DNA of 64,000 nucleotides from Anas platyrhynchos (Eukaryota; Chordata; Aves; Anseriformes; Anatidae): NCBI RefSeq assembly GCF_047663525.1, contig NC_092587.1:144204001-144268000 (forward strand). The letters are read 5' to 3'. Shown here piece by piece: positions 13,001 through 24,420 of the stretch. Made by a program: the position numbers and the translations under genes. Positions within the stretch are counted from its first letter, which is position 1. Each line of letters opens with the position of its first letter. The notes beneath the pieces were generated by a model. The model saw only the letters and a program-made list of their open reading frames with translations. It did not search any database and was not told where the DNA came from.

Positions 13001-16000
13001 CCCCTAGGGCTCTTCCCTTCCCAGTTTCTTCTAGTGCAAATACCTTATTTACAATTAAAAAGCTCGATCCAGGTGAGGCAATTCTGAGCTTCAATGTTGT
13101 GAAATAAGTCTTCTCAATGTCTTAAGCAAAATTTCAGAAAGATGAAAGTATACCAACAAAGTACAACTTCTAAGACTACGGCACAGCATATGCAGCCTAA
13201 GCACGTATGCTGTAAAACATCCAAAATCAAAATGCTTTATTTTTTATTTTTGATAACTGAATTAACTTAAAATTGAATAAACGAGAGAAACTTAGAGATC
13301 CAACGAAATTAGTAGAGGTATGTCGATTTAGGTTTTCCACTGTGTAGCTTTAAAAATGGATGGGAGAGAATCCTGGAACTTAAATTAACCTTGACGCTGT
13401 CTTCTGAACACAAACCACTCACACCCAGGAGGGACTGGCTGGACAAAGAAAAGCAGAGGAAGACTGCTGTGGAAGCAGGTAACAAAAGAAAGCAAGATCT
13501 CCGCAAACTGATTCCAGCCATCAATATTGATGTTAAATCACACTTGTCATTAAAATTTAACAGCAGTACTACTCTGACTTTAGATAAGCAACAGAAACAG
13601 TTATTTTTTCTTAATCTGTTAAGCAAGATTTATTTCTGCTTGTAGCACTTAAGGTTTTCTTGATTACTAGTATCTCAGCACTTTCATCCAAGAACGTTAA
13701 ATGAAAGCACACACCTGTACTAACAGGAGGCTTAAAGGGTTTTGATTTGGACCATGTCCATATGTGCCCCAAGTCCCAGTGCTCCCTTCTACACCTGCTG
13801 CTCACTTGGACACCAACTGACTCCTTCTAGCTTTCTCCACTGCTACAACTCCCACTACTACAAAACTGAATTTTGCTAGAAGGCTATAAGCCATTAATAC
13901 AAAATCACTTTAATCCTGCATTAAAAAAAAAAAAATCTAGATCTGCAACTAAAGCAGCAGTCCAGATCTTCCCCATGCCTGCAGCTGCTCTCTTCCAGGC
14001 AGAACTAAAATTAGTGCAGCTGTCCAAGGAGCCAGATACTTTTCAGCTTGATCAGTTCCCTAACCAAGCAAAAATCTTTAGCTTTCAGTTTAAATCAGTT
14101 CCTTCATCCAGGGAACTGGCTGCTGAAAGCACTTAAGCATGCACACCGTGAAGAAGCAACTGATGCTACTTCATTCAATAGCAATGCAGAACCGAGTTTA
14201 ACTAAAATGACCATACAAAGTCACCAGGATAAAGGTTAAATTTTACCTATGCATTTAACTTCCCTGTTTGCTAGAACCAAATTTAGCCTTTTTTGATCAT
14301 CATTCTGTCTGAAATACAAAGTATCACTTTTTTTCCCCATTTCCCTATTGTTCTAAATTAGGATTTCACCTAACACCTTAAATGAATGTTAAGGCATCTG
14401 CTGTCCCTTTATGCTACAGAGAATGAAAAAAATACTTATACTTGACGTTAGTATTGGTTGGTACCTTGCAGATTCATTTAACTATATTGGTAGGTGTCTT
14501 CAGGTTAAGGTGTACACTTAAGGCTCACATACACAAAACGTAGTAAAAACAGAGTCAGTAAAAATGGAGTAAAATTAAAGCACAAAGGAACAGAAAAAAC
14601 ACTGAAGTTTTCAAATTTCATAACATTTCAACAGTTAATGGATAATTTCTGTCTTCTACCAAATGATATAATACTTCTTAAGATGGCTTAAATATTTAGC
14701 TTCATCCAATTCATACAAGCAGGAAGAATCATAAGAATCTAGAAAGTACAAGTAAGCACACTAGAAAATACTATTTTAAAGTTTTCCGAAGAAATCAAGA
14801 TGTAAGTTTAAAACATTAATGTAGTGTATTGTATAAAAATCAGGCTAGCAAGGTGCTCTGCTCATGGCACTTGCCTACCCAGTTATATTTAATAAGGTTC
14901 TTCGCAGTGCTGCAAAGCTTTTTATACGCCAACGTTTCAGCAGCCCCAAATTTCAACAGTGTACTAAAATCAAACTTTATTAGAACGATTACAGCACTCA
15001 TGGGTGGTACCCTGTCCAATCACTTTAAGATGTTAATGGTTCAGTAAAAGAACAGTTAAATTTATTTTCTTTTTCAAAACTTGCTGTTTCTTTTTTTCAA
15101 ACTTGTCCTAAAGAGGATGTCTCTCTCTGTCTTTCTGATCGGTAAATAACTACATGACGAACCTCAAACTGCCTGCTGAACTAATTGGTTCTGAACTTAA
15201 GGTACACCAGTACCAAAAAAAAACACTCCAAAACCAAACACACAGATATACAATTAAGATGTGGCAACACATCCACAAGCTGCAAGATGATTCAAAAAAT
15301 ATGACAAATCCTTACAACTGCTTCGAAGTCTTACCTTGCTGTCTAGACTTTTCATGGTTAACAAATCTAGAGTTTTTAAAGAATGGCCTGTAGGTGAGAT
15401 GAAATAGAGGCAGGCATGGATGCGAGTATCATGGTAGCTAAATAAAGAACGTTTAATTTTCAGTTCCTCCTGGAGATAGGCTTCAAATTGGGCATCTATA
15501 TAATCCACTATTGGCTGATAGCTGCAAGAAATAAAATAAAATTTAGCAATCAGATATTACCTACTCCTAAGCTGAGCAAGGCTAAGAAAGGAATTCCTCT
15601 TGTATTCTTTTGTGGATTTTCACTTTACAATTAAACAGCATGCCTATATATCTACATAATACGTCAGAAAATTAAATGTACCGAGTGATCCTAATTTCTG
15701 AGAGACTACTCAAAAATTAATCGTGCACCTAATATAGATAATATATTCTCTAGCTACTACTAGTGAAAAAAAAAAAGCTATGTAAAGTTACTTTTGCTTA
15801 TTATCAGTCTTCCCAAGTGATATATTATAAACTTCATCAATCAAGCTGTGCAACTGCAGGACTCTTAGATACAGGAAAGGTGCAAGAAACCCTTTAGACA
15901 CAATACAAGAAAAGAAAGAACATGCAATTACCAGTACCAAGAAATAGGACTTCCAGTATCTTCTGAAGATGAAGTACTGTACATGAGAGAGCTCTTAATA

Positions 16001-19000
16001 AACAAAAATTGAAAAGGAGGAATGTGAGTGAAGAATGGAAATCTGATTTGCAATTTAAGTACAGTTTAAGTAAACTTTACCCTACTTAAAACATGACTGT
16101 AATCTGCTTTCAAAAAGAAAGCGTTGCTGGACATACTAGCAGCATGCCCTCACAGTTCTGCTGCTACAAAACGTTTGTAAACTAGATCAAATGTGATCAA
16201 AATTCAAAAGTAGTTGTTGTATCCAAAATTAACAAAGAAGGGTTAAAAGGCAGCTTCCTACAATACAACACGCATCAACACCAATATCTATACTAATATC
16301 CACTTACATCGCATTCATCCAAGTCTCTAGAAGTAGCTATTTCTCTAGAAGTAGCTATTTTCCTTATTATATCATAGGATAGAGGCCTCATGACAATCAT
16401 AACATGGCTCTCTAACCTTCATTTACAATCACCACCTTTTAGGCACTCATATAGCACAAAGGACTGCTAGAACTCATTACAATTAAGATGAAAGAAAATT
16501 TGCTGAAGTGTAGTTCAATATTTTTAAATCTTCAATTCATAAAAGCAGAGACTCAGAAACAAGTTCTGAACAAAACTAGCATTGTACCTCTACATCTTTT
16601 AGTTAAGCTGTCCAACAGAAGAACAAATACCTTCAGGAATCCATGTGATGCTCCTTCCAGTCTGACATCTTTAATACGCACCAATAATTAAAACGAACAA
16701 ACAAAAAAGAAAAACCACTGTAGATATATTCTGTATAATGTACTGTACCTAATAACCTAGTTGGTTGCTTAAATAGTACCCCTGTAGGCCTTCTCCCTTC
16801 CACCCCAAAAGAAACTCTAGTCATTATTTCACGTTGTATTTACACGTATTTATAAAATATTGTATCATAAAGAGGGAGCAGAGTTCAGCTGATTTCTCAA
16901 CCTGTTTCCTAGACAAGAAGAAAAACATGCCTGCTTTGGTGTACAGAGAAAACAGTTAACCAAGTATTTGGAATGTACATAAGAAAAATATTTACCACAA
17001 AGCAAGGAGAAAAATCAAACTGGAATTGAAGATCAAGACTTCTGCTCACCATGGAAACAAGACAACACTTACCTATCTTCTTTGTTTATCTGGTCACCAA
17101 AGCCCACGGTATTTACAATGGTTAGTTTCAAACGAACATTGCTTTCCTGGAGTTCGTATGTCTGGGCTCGAAGTCTTACATTTGGCTGAAAATGAGTTGA
17201 CGCAGGGTCATCAAAACTGGTGTTAAACAGACTGTCTATTAAGGTTGACTTCCCAATTCCAGTTTCTCCTGAGGTTGAACAGAAGGGGTGGGGTAGAAAT
17301 TGTGCACATCAAATACCTGCTAAATATATAAAGTGTTATTGCAACAACTTGACAAATTTGTCAAAAAATTGTCAACTAATTTCTTTGAACAGTACAGTTA
17401 CCTACATTCCCTTTTTTACAACGAGCACTAAATATCTTTTGTTCAATTTTTATCCTACAAGCAGGAGATGGGTACTACTTATCTGCTGATGAGGAATAAG
17501 CAGAATGGCCCAAACACTTTAGTGTTTTTTTTTAAAGTACAAAAAAATATCCAATTGAAATGCTAATTATAAAAACAAAGGATTTATACAAATAATGGAA
17601 TTACAGTTCATGTTTAATATTAAAGAAAACACTAAACATTGCAAACGGATTTAAATTTCAGTCACTTCCTTAGGAGAGGGATAGTTTGCAACCAAAACCT
17701 TAAAAACTCCATGTATTACTTACCGATACAAAGAATGTTGAAGCAGAAGCCCTGCTTGATGGATTTGTTAACCAGCTGATCAGGTAAACTATCAAAACCG
17801 ACATGACCAGACAAGGGTAAGGATCGATAGCCATCATTTTGCTATTAAATAAAATAAAATATTGAAATATGTATTAAATATTAATGACATGGCTTTAAAT
17901 TAATAAAATATTGAAAAATGTATTAGCAAAGTGAGTTGCAAAGCAATTAGTAAGGGCAACAAAAGAACTCTGATAGTAAGCTAGCACTTATAATTTACAA
18001 GGAACCAAGAAAAGCAAAAGTTCAGAAAAAAAAATCCATCAAGTCAACTTTATCCCATGACTTGAGAAAATACTCGGACTTACTTCACATGACTATTCGC
18101 AGTGTAAAAATTAAGACCATGTTTTAGAAAGAAAAAAAAAGAACGAAATAAAGCAGACAAGCCCAACTACAAACGTAAATTGAAAATGTTATAAATGGTT
18201 TATGTTATAAACCATAGACAGAACAGTAGATTATAGATGATTTGCTCTTAGAAATGAAGAAAAAAGCATTTTAAAACAACTTAATAAGCAGATTTCAAAA
18301 AAGGGACCATAATCACAGGAAGGTATATGGTAACTACATATACATATGGTATCTGGTACAGCAATTATTATTTATATAAAATAGCACCTTCCCTACAGAC
18401 CAGAACTCTAATATATATTATTAGAAATGTCTAGAGGAGCACAGTCAGTTTAAAATGTTAGGAATCCTGCATCACAACATCAAGGCATTGCCCATACAAA
18501 AAAATGCCTAAGATTAAAAGGAAGCATCTTAGTTCACACACACAAACTGTGGTTTTAAAGAACCATTCCATATCAAATGTGTAAAAAGCGACAGGTCCAT
18601 ACTATTCTGTCTCTTCTGCTTCCAATCCACATGCCATTAGTTGTTCCTGGGAACACCTGCATAGCCAACAGTAGAAACATCCTCATTTAATACTCACAAG
18701 CCCCTCAAAGTGCCACCTTTTATAACAGGTATGCATAGAAAGTTTCAGACTTTGTGTTGCTAAAACGATGTGGCCATCACTTACAGCAAACATTTTGCAC
18801 AGGACTTCTCATGTGGGACTACTGACTGCACTAGCTCTGATTTCAGACTGATATAGCCAGATAACTCCATTTAGACTAATATAACGACAAAAAATATGAG
18901 TAAGCAAAGGGTGTAATTTAAAGAGAAATAAAATAAACATTAATTCAAAACACATCTGAGCACAAAATTCCACAAGGTATTCTACTATATGGAAATTACT

Positions 19001-22000
19001 ATTAAAAGGGGCAGAGAAATGTTGACGACTGCAGCATCCCAATCATTTAAAGACAAGTGTCCAAGACAAGCCAAGTTCAGTGTGACAGACAGGGAGCAAC
19101 TACACTTACACAGTCTAACACTCAACCAACCTCTGTCACCGCCAAAATAAGCTCTCCTAAAGCCAACCATCAGGACTCCACACCCAGAGACAGTACAAGA
19201 GGCTCAGCATAACTGCAGAAGGGAGGCCTTTCATGTGTCACCAGCCCAAATCCAAATTCTGCCGGGCTACCCTCAAAATCACTGCCTAATCAGTTGTTAC
19301 TCTCCACAAAAAAACAAACAAACAAACAAATAAAAACACTAGAGCAAGAAGAACCGAATTTCATTCAAGTCCACTTGAATTTCCATGGGCAAAGCAACAA
19401 AAGCCACAACCTTACCGATCATTTCCAAAGGTCATTAGAAATACTGCATCACCCACAATACACAAGGACAGGATTAAAAACTGCATAGACAGAGAAAACC
19501 AGTCTTACAGCTGTGTCTGCTGTACTGGCTAGGTGGGAAAACGGATGGCAGGAGTCCTCATAGCCGTTGCCTCCATAAATTTCATTTCCAAAAGGAAGAA
19601 AGAGATTAATTGCAATCTAGCAATTCAGCTCAAATGTATCATTTTCTGGGAATAAAACTAAAAAATAATTATTCCACTATTATACTGGCTGTTTATCTCA
19701 AAATTTGTCAACATTTCTCTGAAACAGAGGGCAAAGGGAAATAATAAAATTGCAAAACAAGGTGCCTTCTCTGTGCTGAGCTTAGAAAACTATGTCTGTG
19801 TTTATAAAAACAATATGACTGTATCACTATTTAAAAATCCATATTGGAGGTCTAAGATGGTTAATTTATTTGTATTTCCAAGTTCCTCCCAAAGATAATT
19901 CTTATGGATATGTATTTCATTCAGGAAAGTAACAATTTCTGCGATAGGTACTGATGCATTTGTCAAGATATTCTGAGACATTGCAAATTCAGTATTTTAA
20001 GAATACCACATTTATGTCTTTCTTCGGTACATAAAAGTTAATTTAATGACACCACACTGCTAGGAATGAAAATTAAAACCATTTTTCTGGAAATGTAAAC
20101 ATACAGAAGTGTATTGCAAGTGCTCTGTCGGTTCAGATGACACCTTGACACCAGACAGAAAAGCCCTGGTAAGCTGTAAAAGCGGATTACAGCCCCAGGA
20201 GCTTAGATGAACCTCCCCGACACAACAGCAGTGTTTTATACATGGCCATCTCCAGCCCTGGGGTAGAGGAGGAAGGCAAGCCTGCCATGTCATCTTCACT
20301 CTGAGTATAGGGTAAAGCTGTTAGCTGAGACGATAAAAGGAAAGGCCGCAAGAACACGAAGCTCATGCACCCCGCTTGCAGCACCTTAATGACGGGATCA
20401 CTCTTCCCAGTTCTTTCTGCCAGAGGTAATGACTTCGTAAAGCAACAAACCACCACCACCTCCACCCCAGACCTCGCACATCACCAACTCCACACAGTCT
20501 GGCAGCGAGAACGTCAGCAGGAAGACGTCTGTAACCACCAGCTACGTGACTGCAGGAATGGCAAGCAGGGGAGAGAGTATTACTTATACCCGTCATGAGA
20601 ACGTGCTTAAACGTCTTGCTCAAGTGTTTTAACGTTTTAAAAAGAAGATTGACAAGCTGAAGGAGGATCAGAAAAGGAAAAGTCGTGGTCTATGGAAATC
20701 ACTTTTGCAGACAGACAGTAAGAAGCACAGCCTAATTAAGTCATTCCAAAAAAAGTGGGCAGAGTTGACTTGATTACAGTGCCTACAATGGGAAGACTTC
20801 TGGCAGGATGCACACACACACACACACACACAAAAAAAAAAAACTATATTAACAGTAAAATGTGAAGAAAAGCTAGAAACAAAGATTCTGAATCTATTTC
20901 TATTTTTAAATATGCATATTTTTTTTTAAGGATTTTAACTACTCCTAAATTGTTCAGAGAGCTGTCCTAAGACAATTGAATTTCCAGGAACCAGTTTCAC
21001 CAAAAATGTCCCAGTAAAAGCTCTTAATTTAGGCTGTTAAACTTCCAAGAAATATTGTGTAGTTCAACCGGGCCAAGGCCTCAGCCATGCCGATATAGAA
21101 GACCTTGTATCCTTCAATGTCTGTTCTCCATGAGGCAAACATGACAGCACTGAGGCCTACGGTCCTGATTTGGAGACCTGCCTCCCTCCAAGCTCATATT
21201 AAAAATAAACAAAAAATGGGTCTCAGACTATATGTAGATCTCCTATATAAGCCTTCTGCAGAACCAGACATGCAGCCCAAGCATATAATCATGGGCAAAG
21301 ACCACTGAAAAGCACCCTCTGAAGCTTGAGGGAAAATAGAAGTAGATGCCGGCCAATGAGGCCCGTAACACCACATGGGCGGGCGGCACGACGGGAACAG
21401 AAGGGAAACCTTGGCAAAGTAACGCAGAAGGAAGGGAACCAAAAACATATGGGAGGTAGAAAAATACAGAAAGAAAAGACTATGGAGATGCAGAGTAAGA
21501 AAAGTAATACATTAAAATCACATAGAATGAATACATTGGCCTATTCTATAAAATCAAAAGCAAGAGTCAAGTATGAAACAACACATTCCAAAAATATTCC
21601 ATAGGAAAAAAAGTATTGGCCAAAAGACGCTTCAATGAAAACTCATTTGACTAATTTAACTCACAGTTATCAAGTAATTTATTCAATATGACAGAAATTG
21701 TAGCCAGTTTTTTAGGGATTGGTCCAAAATACCATGAGCTCTGAATTCTCCTACCAGCCTTTGCAAATGACTTTTTACATGTTATTTTGTTGTACCTACA
21801 ATTTTTTTTTCTAACCCACTTTAACACACAAGACAGCTTATGTTGCCTTAAATAATAGGTTGCCACAGTATTTCCTTGATGCACACACACATATATATGT
21901 CTGATTCTATATATATGTATGTATATATGGAAATATCTTAGAAGGAACCTTAAAGAAAAAAAAAAAAGTGACATTTTTGCCCTAAGCTTCTGTCTTAAAA

Positions 22001-24124
22001 GACTTGAGGCAGTGCAGAATCTCCACGAATGCCCTGAAATCCCCCGGGCCAAGTAGAGGAAAAAGTTGTAGCCCCTCAGAAGAGAACAGGAGGCACAGCA
22101 TGCAGGCTGTTACTGGAGAGAACTGCTGGATTGTATTTTAAGGTATTTAGGAACAAACAAGCAAAAACGCAGAAATACCTTGCTCATTTTTCAGTTGTGA
22201 GGAGGTGAGTTCACAGACAGCAACATATGCATTTGCAAACACCGCAAAGGCTTCTCTTCACCAGCACATGATTGAGTAACCTGAAAATCCAGCACATGCC
22301 GTACCTGTTCCTCCTTTGCTGAAGGTAAGGAGAAAAACAAAGGGACCGAAATCTGCCGCTGCCCTCTGAGATGACCACGATAAGGCAAAATACTCAGCAC
22401 TAACACTGTGACTGCTGTCACTTCTGAAGATTTATGCTGGTCTGGCTGTGCTGGCGCAGCTGTGTGTGCTGCAACTGTAGCACTGGGTTTCTCTCCTGGA
22501 GAGCAGCAATTCTGTCTCTGCATACGAGCCAGAGCCCTCGACCACAGCCACTCTGATGCAGACCTTGCTTGTCCTCATGAGAAAGTGCTGGTCCTGGGTG
22601 TGAGAATGGCAGCTGCTATCTGCAGGCATCTGACTGCAGCGGGGCCTTCTCTTTCGCCTCCTTTTTAATTAGTCAATGGCAAGCATTGTGTGCTGTTGTA
22701 CGGCAGCAATAGCTGCCAGAACTTTCCCAGAAGTCAAAATTTCAAGAATTGGAAGTAGTGAATGCTTGCATCTCAGACGTTGTGTAGCCTGATTGTAAAT
22801 AGATTTACAGGGTAAGGTCAGGCTGCATTCTGGGAGTGATTTTGCATTTCTTTTGTGAAAGGACTGAAAACAAAATCCTTCCCACAACGCAGTAAGAAAT
22901 ACTTTAACAATTACACAGCGTGTGTGAAACTAGAAAATCTTATTTGATGTCAGTCTCTGATACTTATAAAGCTAGGACTAAATCACTCGCCTCTATTAAA
23001 GATGTATCTTACACCTCTGGTTTTAGTTTTCTCCTCTGTGAAGCTTTCCATCTCCATGCATCCCTCAGCAGATCTAGGGGACCCTCAAGTCCCACTCTCA
23101 CTCACTTTAGCTGGTTTACCACCTCTCTCTGCACTCTTCACGCAAACATTAATCAACAAAAACATTTTGCAATGTTTCTTAAACTTCGGCTCTTAGGCTT
23201 TTCTTCTTTCTGGCCTCCCGCAAGAGCCAGCCCGTGTCGCTATATAGATGGATGGATGGATGGAGAGAAAAAGCTAGCATGAAATTAATGCATCACACTA
23301 CATCATACCGCCACTCGAGAGGATTTATCCATGCCTTAACGACGGTATCTGTGAAATGCACCTCTCCAAACATGAACTCTGCCGGAAAGCAATCTACGCT
23401 CAACAGCCAAGTCTTGGGCAAGTGGGGGAACATGAACAAAGCCCCTTCATTCCCCTGCTGAAGGTTAGTTGGAGCTGGGTGGATCCTGCTCTGACAATAG
23501 CAGGACAAATAATTATTTCAGCACCAGGAGCAAGGGTAGACCTGGTCCTCCTCTGGCCCCTGCTTCTACGCTGCCCCTTGGGTTATGTCACAGAGAGACA
23601 GGGAGGAAAACTGGCTGGGATGCAAGCTGCTCCAAGGAAAGAAAACTTCAAAAGAGTGGTGGCCTGGATAGGAGCTGCTCCAAGGGACGAAAATGTCCAA
23701 GGAGGGGTGGCTGTTCTCCATTCCTCCAGCTCCCACACAAGCTGTGCCGCGTACCCGAGGCCAGCAGCATGGCACCAGGACGAAGCCAATAACCACTGAG
23801 ACAGGTACTTCACCTGCCCACCACCACAAGACCAGCTGAAAACCACTCTTCTTTCCCAAAACAACCCCAATCCCCCTGCCCTTAGCAATACCTAGAACCG
23901 TTCTGCGCTGTCACCAGAAGTGCGGTGCAGCTGCAGGCGTACACAAACCCGTGTGTCTCCCCCAAAACGGGGAGCGATGCTGCAGCCCTTGGGAGCCCAG
24001 GGGCCGCCAGCCGAGCCCCCACCGAGCTCCTCCAGCCCTCCTCTTCCACCCCCCGGCAAATTTCGGCTGCCAGGGCACCGCGGCGGGGACTTACCGGCTG
24101 CCGGCCGGCACCGGGGGCGGCCAT
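901..24124 (-). CDS. SEPTIN10: Septin-10 (SEPT6-group septin GTP-binding protein), 5' eight coding exons, C-terminus off window
   Basis: Septins bind GTP and assemble into hetero-oligomeric filaments at the cell cortex and along microtubules. Joined coding exons, in transcript order: 24095-24124, 17724-17841, 17073-17268, 15335-15521, 11478-11639, 9820-9916, 9083-9251, 901-1033. They total 1092 nt (364 codons) with no stop, and all seven internal introns are GT-AG with matching phases. The protein has a P-loop GETGIGKS at residues 50-57, a switch II segment NTVGFGD (102-108), SKAD as the base-recognition motif (185-188), the conserved YPWG (257-260) and septin unique element, then a coiled coil beginning near 325. 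N in place of D in the switch II motif, and the neighbour SOWAHC, point to SEPTIN10 rather than SEPTIN6/8/11. About 90 C-terminal residues should lie left of base 1. The paralogue assignment is the least certain part; septin identity is not in doubt. Confidence 0.93.
1500..1965 (-). mobile_element. CR1 LINE fragment (reverse-transcriptase part), minus orientation
   Basis: The minus strand reads [18 protein letters not shown], then [16 protein letters not shown]. This matches the CR1 reverse-transcriptase segment around VDEGKAVDVVYLDFSKAFDTVSH. The region toward 1965 matches the CR1 stretch just upstream (the portion reading SLTSVPGKIME). It is 5'-truncated and has frameshifts, so it is an old dead copy in a SEPTIN10 intron. 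Confidence 0.88.
3218..3247. repeat. Poly(A)-rich tract
   Basis: About 20 consecutive A, then G and more A. A low-complexity intronic run without a recognisable retroposed body upstream. Confidence 0.9.
4430..4545 (-). mobile_element. CR1 LINE 3' end, minus orientation
   Basis: It begins with the inverted CR1 terminal repeat (AGAATCACACAATCATT), then GGTTGGAAAAGACC and ACTAAACCATGTCCCTAAGC. This is the standard complement of a CR1 3' UTR. The copy is only about 115 bp, heavily 5'-truncated as is typical. Confidence 0.9.
9083..9251 (-). CDS. SEPTIN10: SEPTIN10 coding exon 7
   Basis: Encodes the split V264, then residues 265-319. It reads [28 protein letters not shown] and [11 protein letters not shown], the conserved end of the septin unique element. 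The acceptor GATTAG is preceded by a weak pyrimidine tract. The donor is AG|GTAAAG. Confidence 0.96.
9820..9916 (-). CDS. SEPTIN10: SEPTIN10 coding exon 6 (septin unique element)
   Basis: Encodes residues 232-263 plus one base. It reads [18 protein letters not shown], then [10 protein letters not shown]. The YPWG motif lies at the G-interface and is diagnostic of septins. The acceptor is TTTTACAG and the donor G|GTAACT. Confidence 0.96.
9917..11477 (-). other. SEPTIN10 intron 5 (1.6 kb)
   Basis: Contains the plus-orientation CR1 fragment at 10135-10430 and a poly(A) run near 11027-11044. Nothing else is recognised. Confidence 0.7.
10135..10430 (+). mobile_element. CR1 LINE fragment (C-terminal ORF2 region), plus orientation
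   Basis: It contains the CR1 hallmark reading: TGGAGAAATGGGCTGACAG, then AACCTGGTGATGTTCAAC, AAATGCCAAGTC and GAGGAACAACCCCATGC. It continues to a segment coding for '[11 protein letters not shown]', equivalent to the CR1 'MSQQCA' stretch. Several frame disruptions are present and both ends are truncated. It lies in a SEPTIN10 intron, opposite to the gene. Confidence 0.85.
11478..11639 (-). CDS. SEPTIN10: SEPTIN10 coding exon 5 (base-recognition motif)
   Basis: Encodes residues 178-231 in phase 0 at both ends. [14 protein letters not shown] contains the G4 guanine-recognition motif as SKAD, where most septins have [23 protein letters not shown] and the end of the G domain follow. The donor is AAT|GTAAGT. 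Confidence 0.96.
11640..15334 (-). other. SEPTIN10 intron 4 (3.7 kb)
   Basis: AT-rich with short poly(A) runs (about 12678-12694, 12907-12918, 13922-13934). No exon, RNA gene or identifiable transposon is seen. Confidence 0.65.
15335..15521 (-). CDS. SEPTIN10: SEPTIN10 coding exon 4
   Basis: Encodes residues 116-177, completing the serine split with exon 3. It reads [20 protein letters not shown], then [13 protein letters not shown] and [12 protein letters not shown]. These are near-invariant septin G-domain segments. The acceptor follows TTTCTTGCAG and the donor is AAG|GTAAGA. Confidence 0.96.
15522..17072 (-). other. SEPTIN10 intron 3 (1.6 kb)
   Basis: AT-rich. It holds an 18-19 bp direct tandem duplication (TCTCTAGAAGTAGCTATTT) around 16323-16360. 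Nothing else is recognised. Confidence 0.65.
17073..17268 (-). CDS. SEPTIN10: SEPTIN10 coding exon 3 (P-loop and switch regions)
   Basis: Encodes residues 51-114 with split codons on both sides. It carries the rest of the P-loop (ETGIGKST), the switch I region, the family stretch YELQESNV, and the switch II motif NTVGFGD followed by QINKED. SEPT6-group septins lack the switch I catalytic threonine of SEPT2 and are thought to hold GTP without hydrolysing it. The divergent loop here (FDDPASTHF) is consistent with that group. Confidence 0.96.
17724..17841 (-). CDS. SEPTIN10: SEPTIN10 coding exon 2 (N-terminal septin segment)
   Basis: Encodes residues 11-49 plus the first base of codon 50. It includes the family signature [14 protein letters not shown] and ends at FCFNILCI just before the P-loop. 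The acceptor is TTTAATAG and the donor GTAAGT. The basic stretch around NKSIKQ corresponds to the polybasic region that binds phosphoinositides in septins. Confidence 0.95.
20811..20843. repeat. (CA)11 microsatellite followed by poly(A)
   Basis: Eleven uninterrupted CA units, then eleven A. It is in SEPTIN10 intron 1. Confidence 0.95.
23247..23264. repeat. Short (GATG)n tandem repeat
   Basis: About four perfect GATG units in SEPTIN10 intron 1. Confidence 0.9.
24095..24124 (-). CDS. SEPTIN10: SEPTIN10 coding exon 1 (start codon)
   Basis: Ten codons, [10 protein letters not shown], followed directly by a consensus donor GTAAGT in phase 0. The next exon also opens in phase 0, so the two join cleanly. 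The ATG sits in a strong context (purine at -3, G at +4) inside the CpG island. A short, divergent N-terminal exon is normal in this septin group. I chose this start because no other in-frame ATG with a downstream donor is visible in the island. The exon carries no domain, so the call rests on splice signals, phase and position. Confidence 0.75.
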
Positions 24125-24420
24125 GGCCCCAGAGGGAGGGGACGGAGAGGAGAGGGAGGGAAGGAGGGAAGGGGAGAGGGGAATGAAGGATGGAAACCCC
24201 CTGCCGGGGCTGGGACCGAGGGTAGGCGGCGCCCAACGGGCGGAACGGCGGCCGGGGGGCGGAGGGGGAGAGCGGGCGGCTCTATGGGGGAACCCGCCCC
24301 GCTCCCTCCCGGCCGGAGGAGGGGCTGGGGAAGCCGGGCTCCGCCGCGCCCTCGTGAGCAGCAGCAGCAGCAGCAGGAGGAGAAAGGAGGAGGAGGAGGA
24401 GGAGGAGGATGTGAGATGAG
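24125..24420. promoter_or_regulatory. Putative bidirectional TATA-less promoter between SEPTIN10 (-) and SOWAHC (+)
   Basis: The 296 bp between the divergent ATGs must hold both 5' UTRs and both transcription starts. There is no TATA box. GC boxes are visible at about 24256-24262 (GGGGCGG) and 24293-24300 (CCCGCCCC). A purine-rich block at 24131-24181 contains a potential G-quadruplex pattern at 24154-24174. A (GCA)n then (GGA)n tract at 24357-24409 forms the last part of the SOWAHC leader. Confidence 0.75.
24357..24409. repeat. (GCA)n and (GGA)n triplet tracts in SOWAHC 5' UTR
   Basis: About six GCA units, then a GGA-rich purine run immediately before the SOWAHC start codon. It is likely to be length-polymorphic. 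Confidence 0.85.

Larger units (their letters stand above)
17842..24094 (-). other. SEPTIN10 intron 1 (6.25 kb)
   Basis: Runs from the CpG-island donor to exon 2. It holds a (CA)11 microsatellite at 20811-20832, a CA/TA-rich stretch near 21880-21928 and an imperfect duplicated AT segment just after the exon 2 acceptor (about 17860-17930). One weak in-frame exon candidate at 19509-19616 is discussed in the findings. No other gene is supported. Confidence 0.65.

Noticed and set aside
23356-23799. 147-codon frame near the SEPTIN10 promoter
   Set aside because: Lies inside SEPTIN10 intron 1 on the opposite strand, with no similarity or gene signals.
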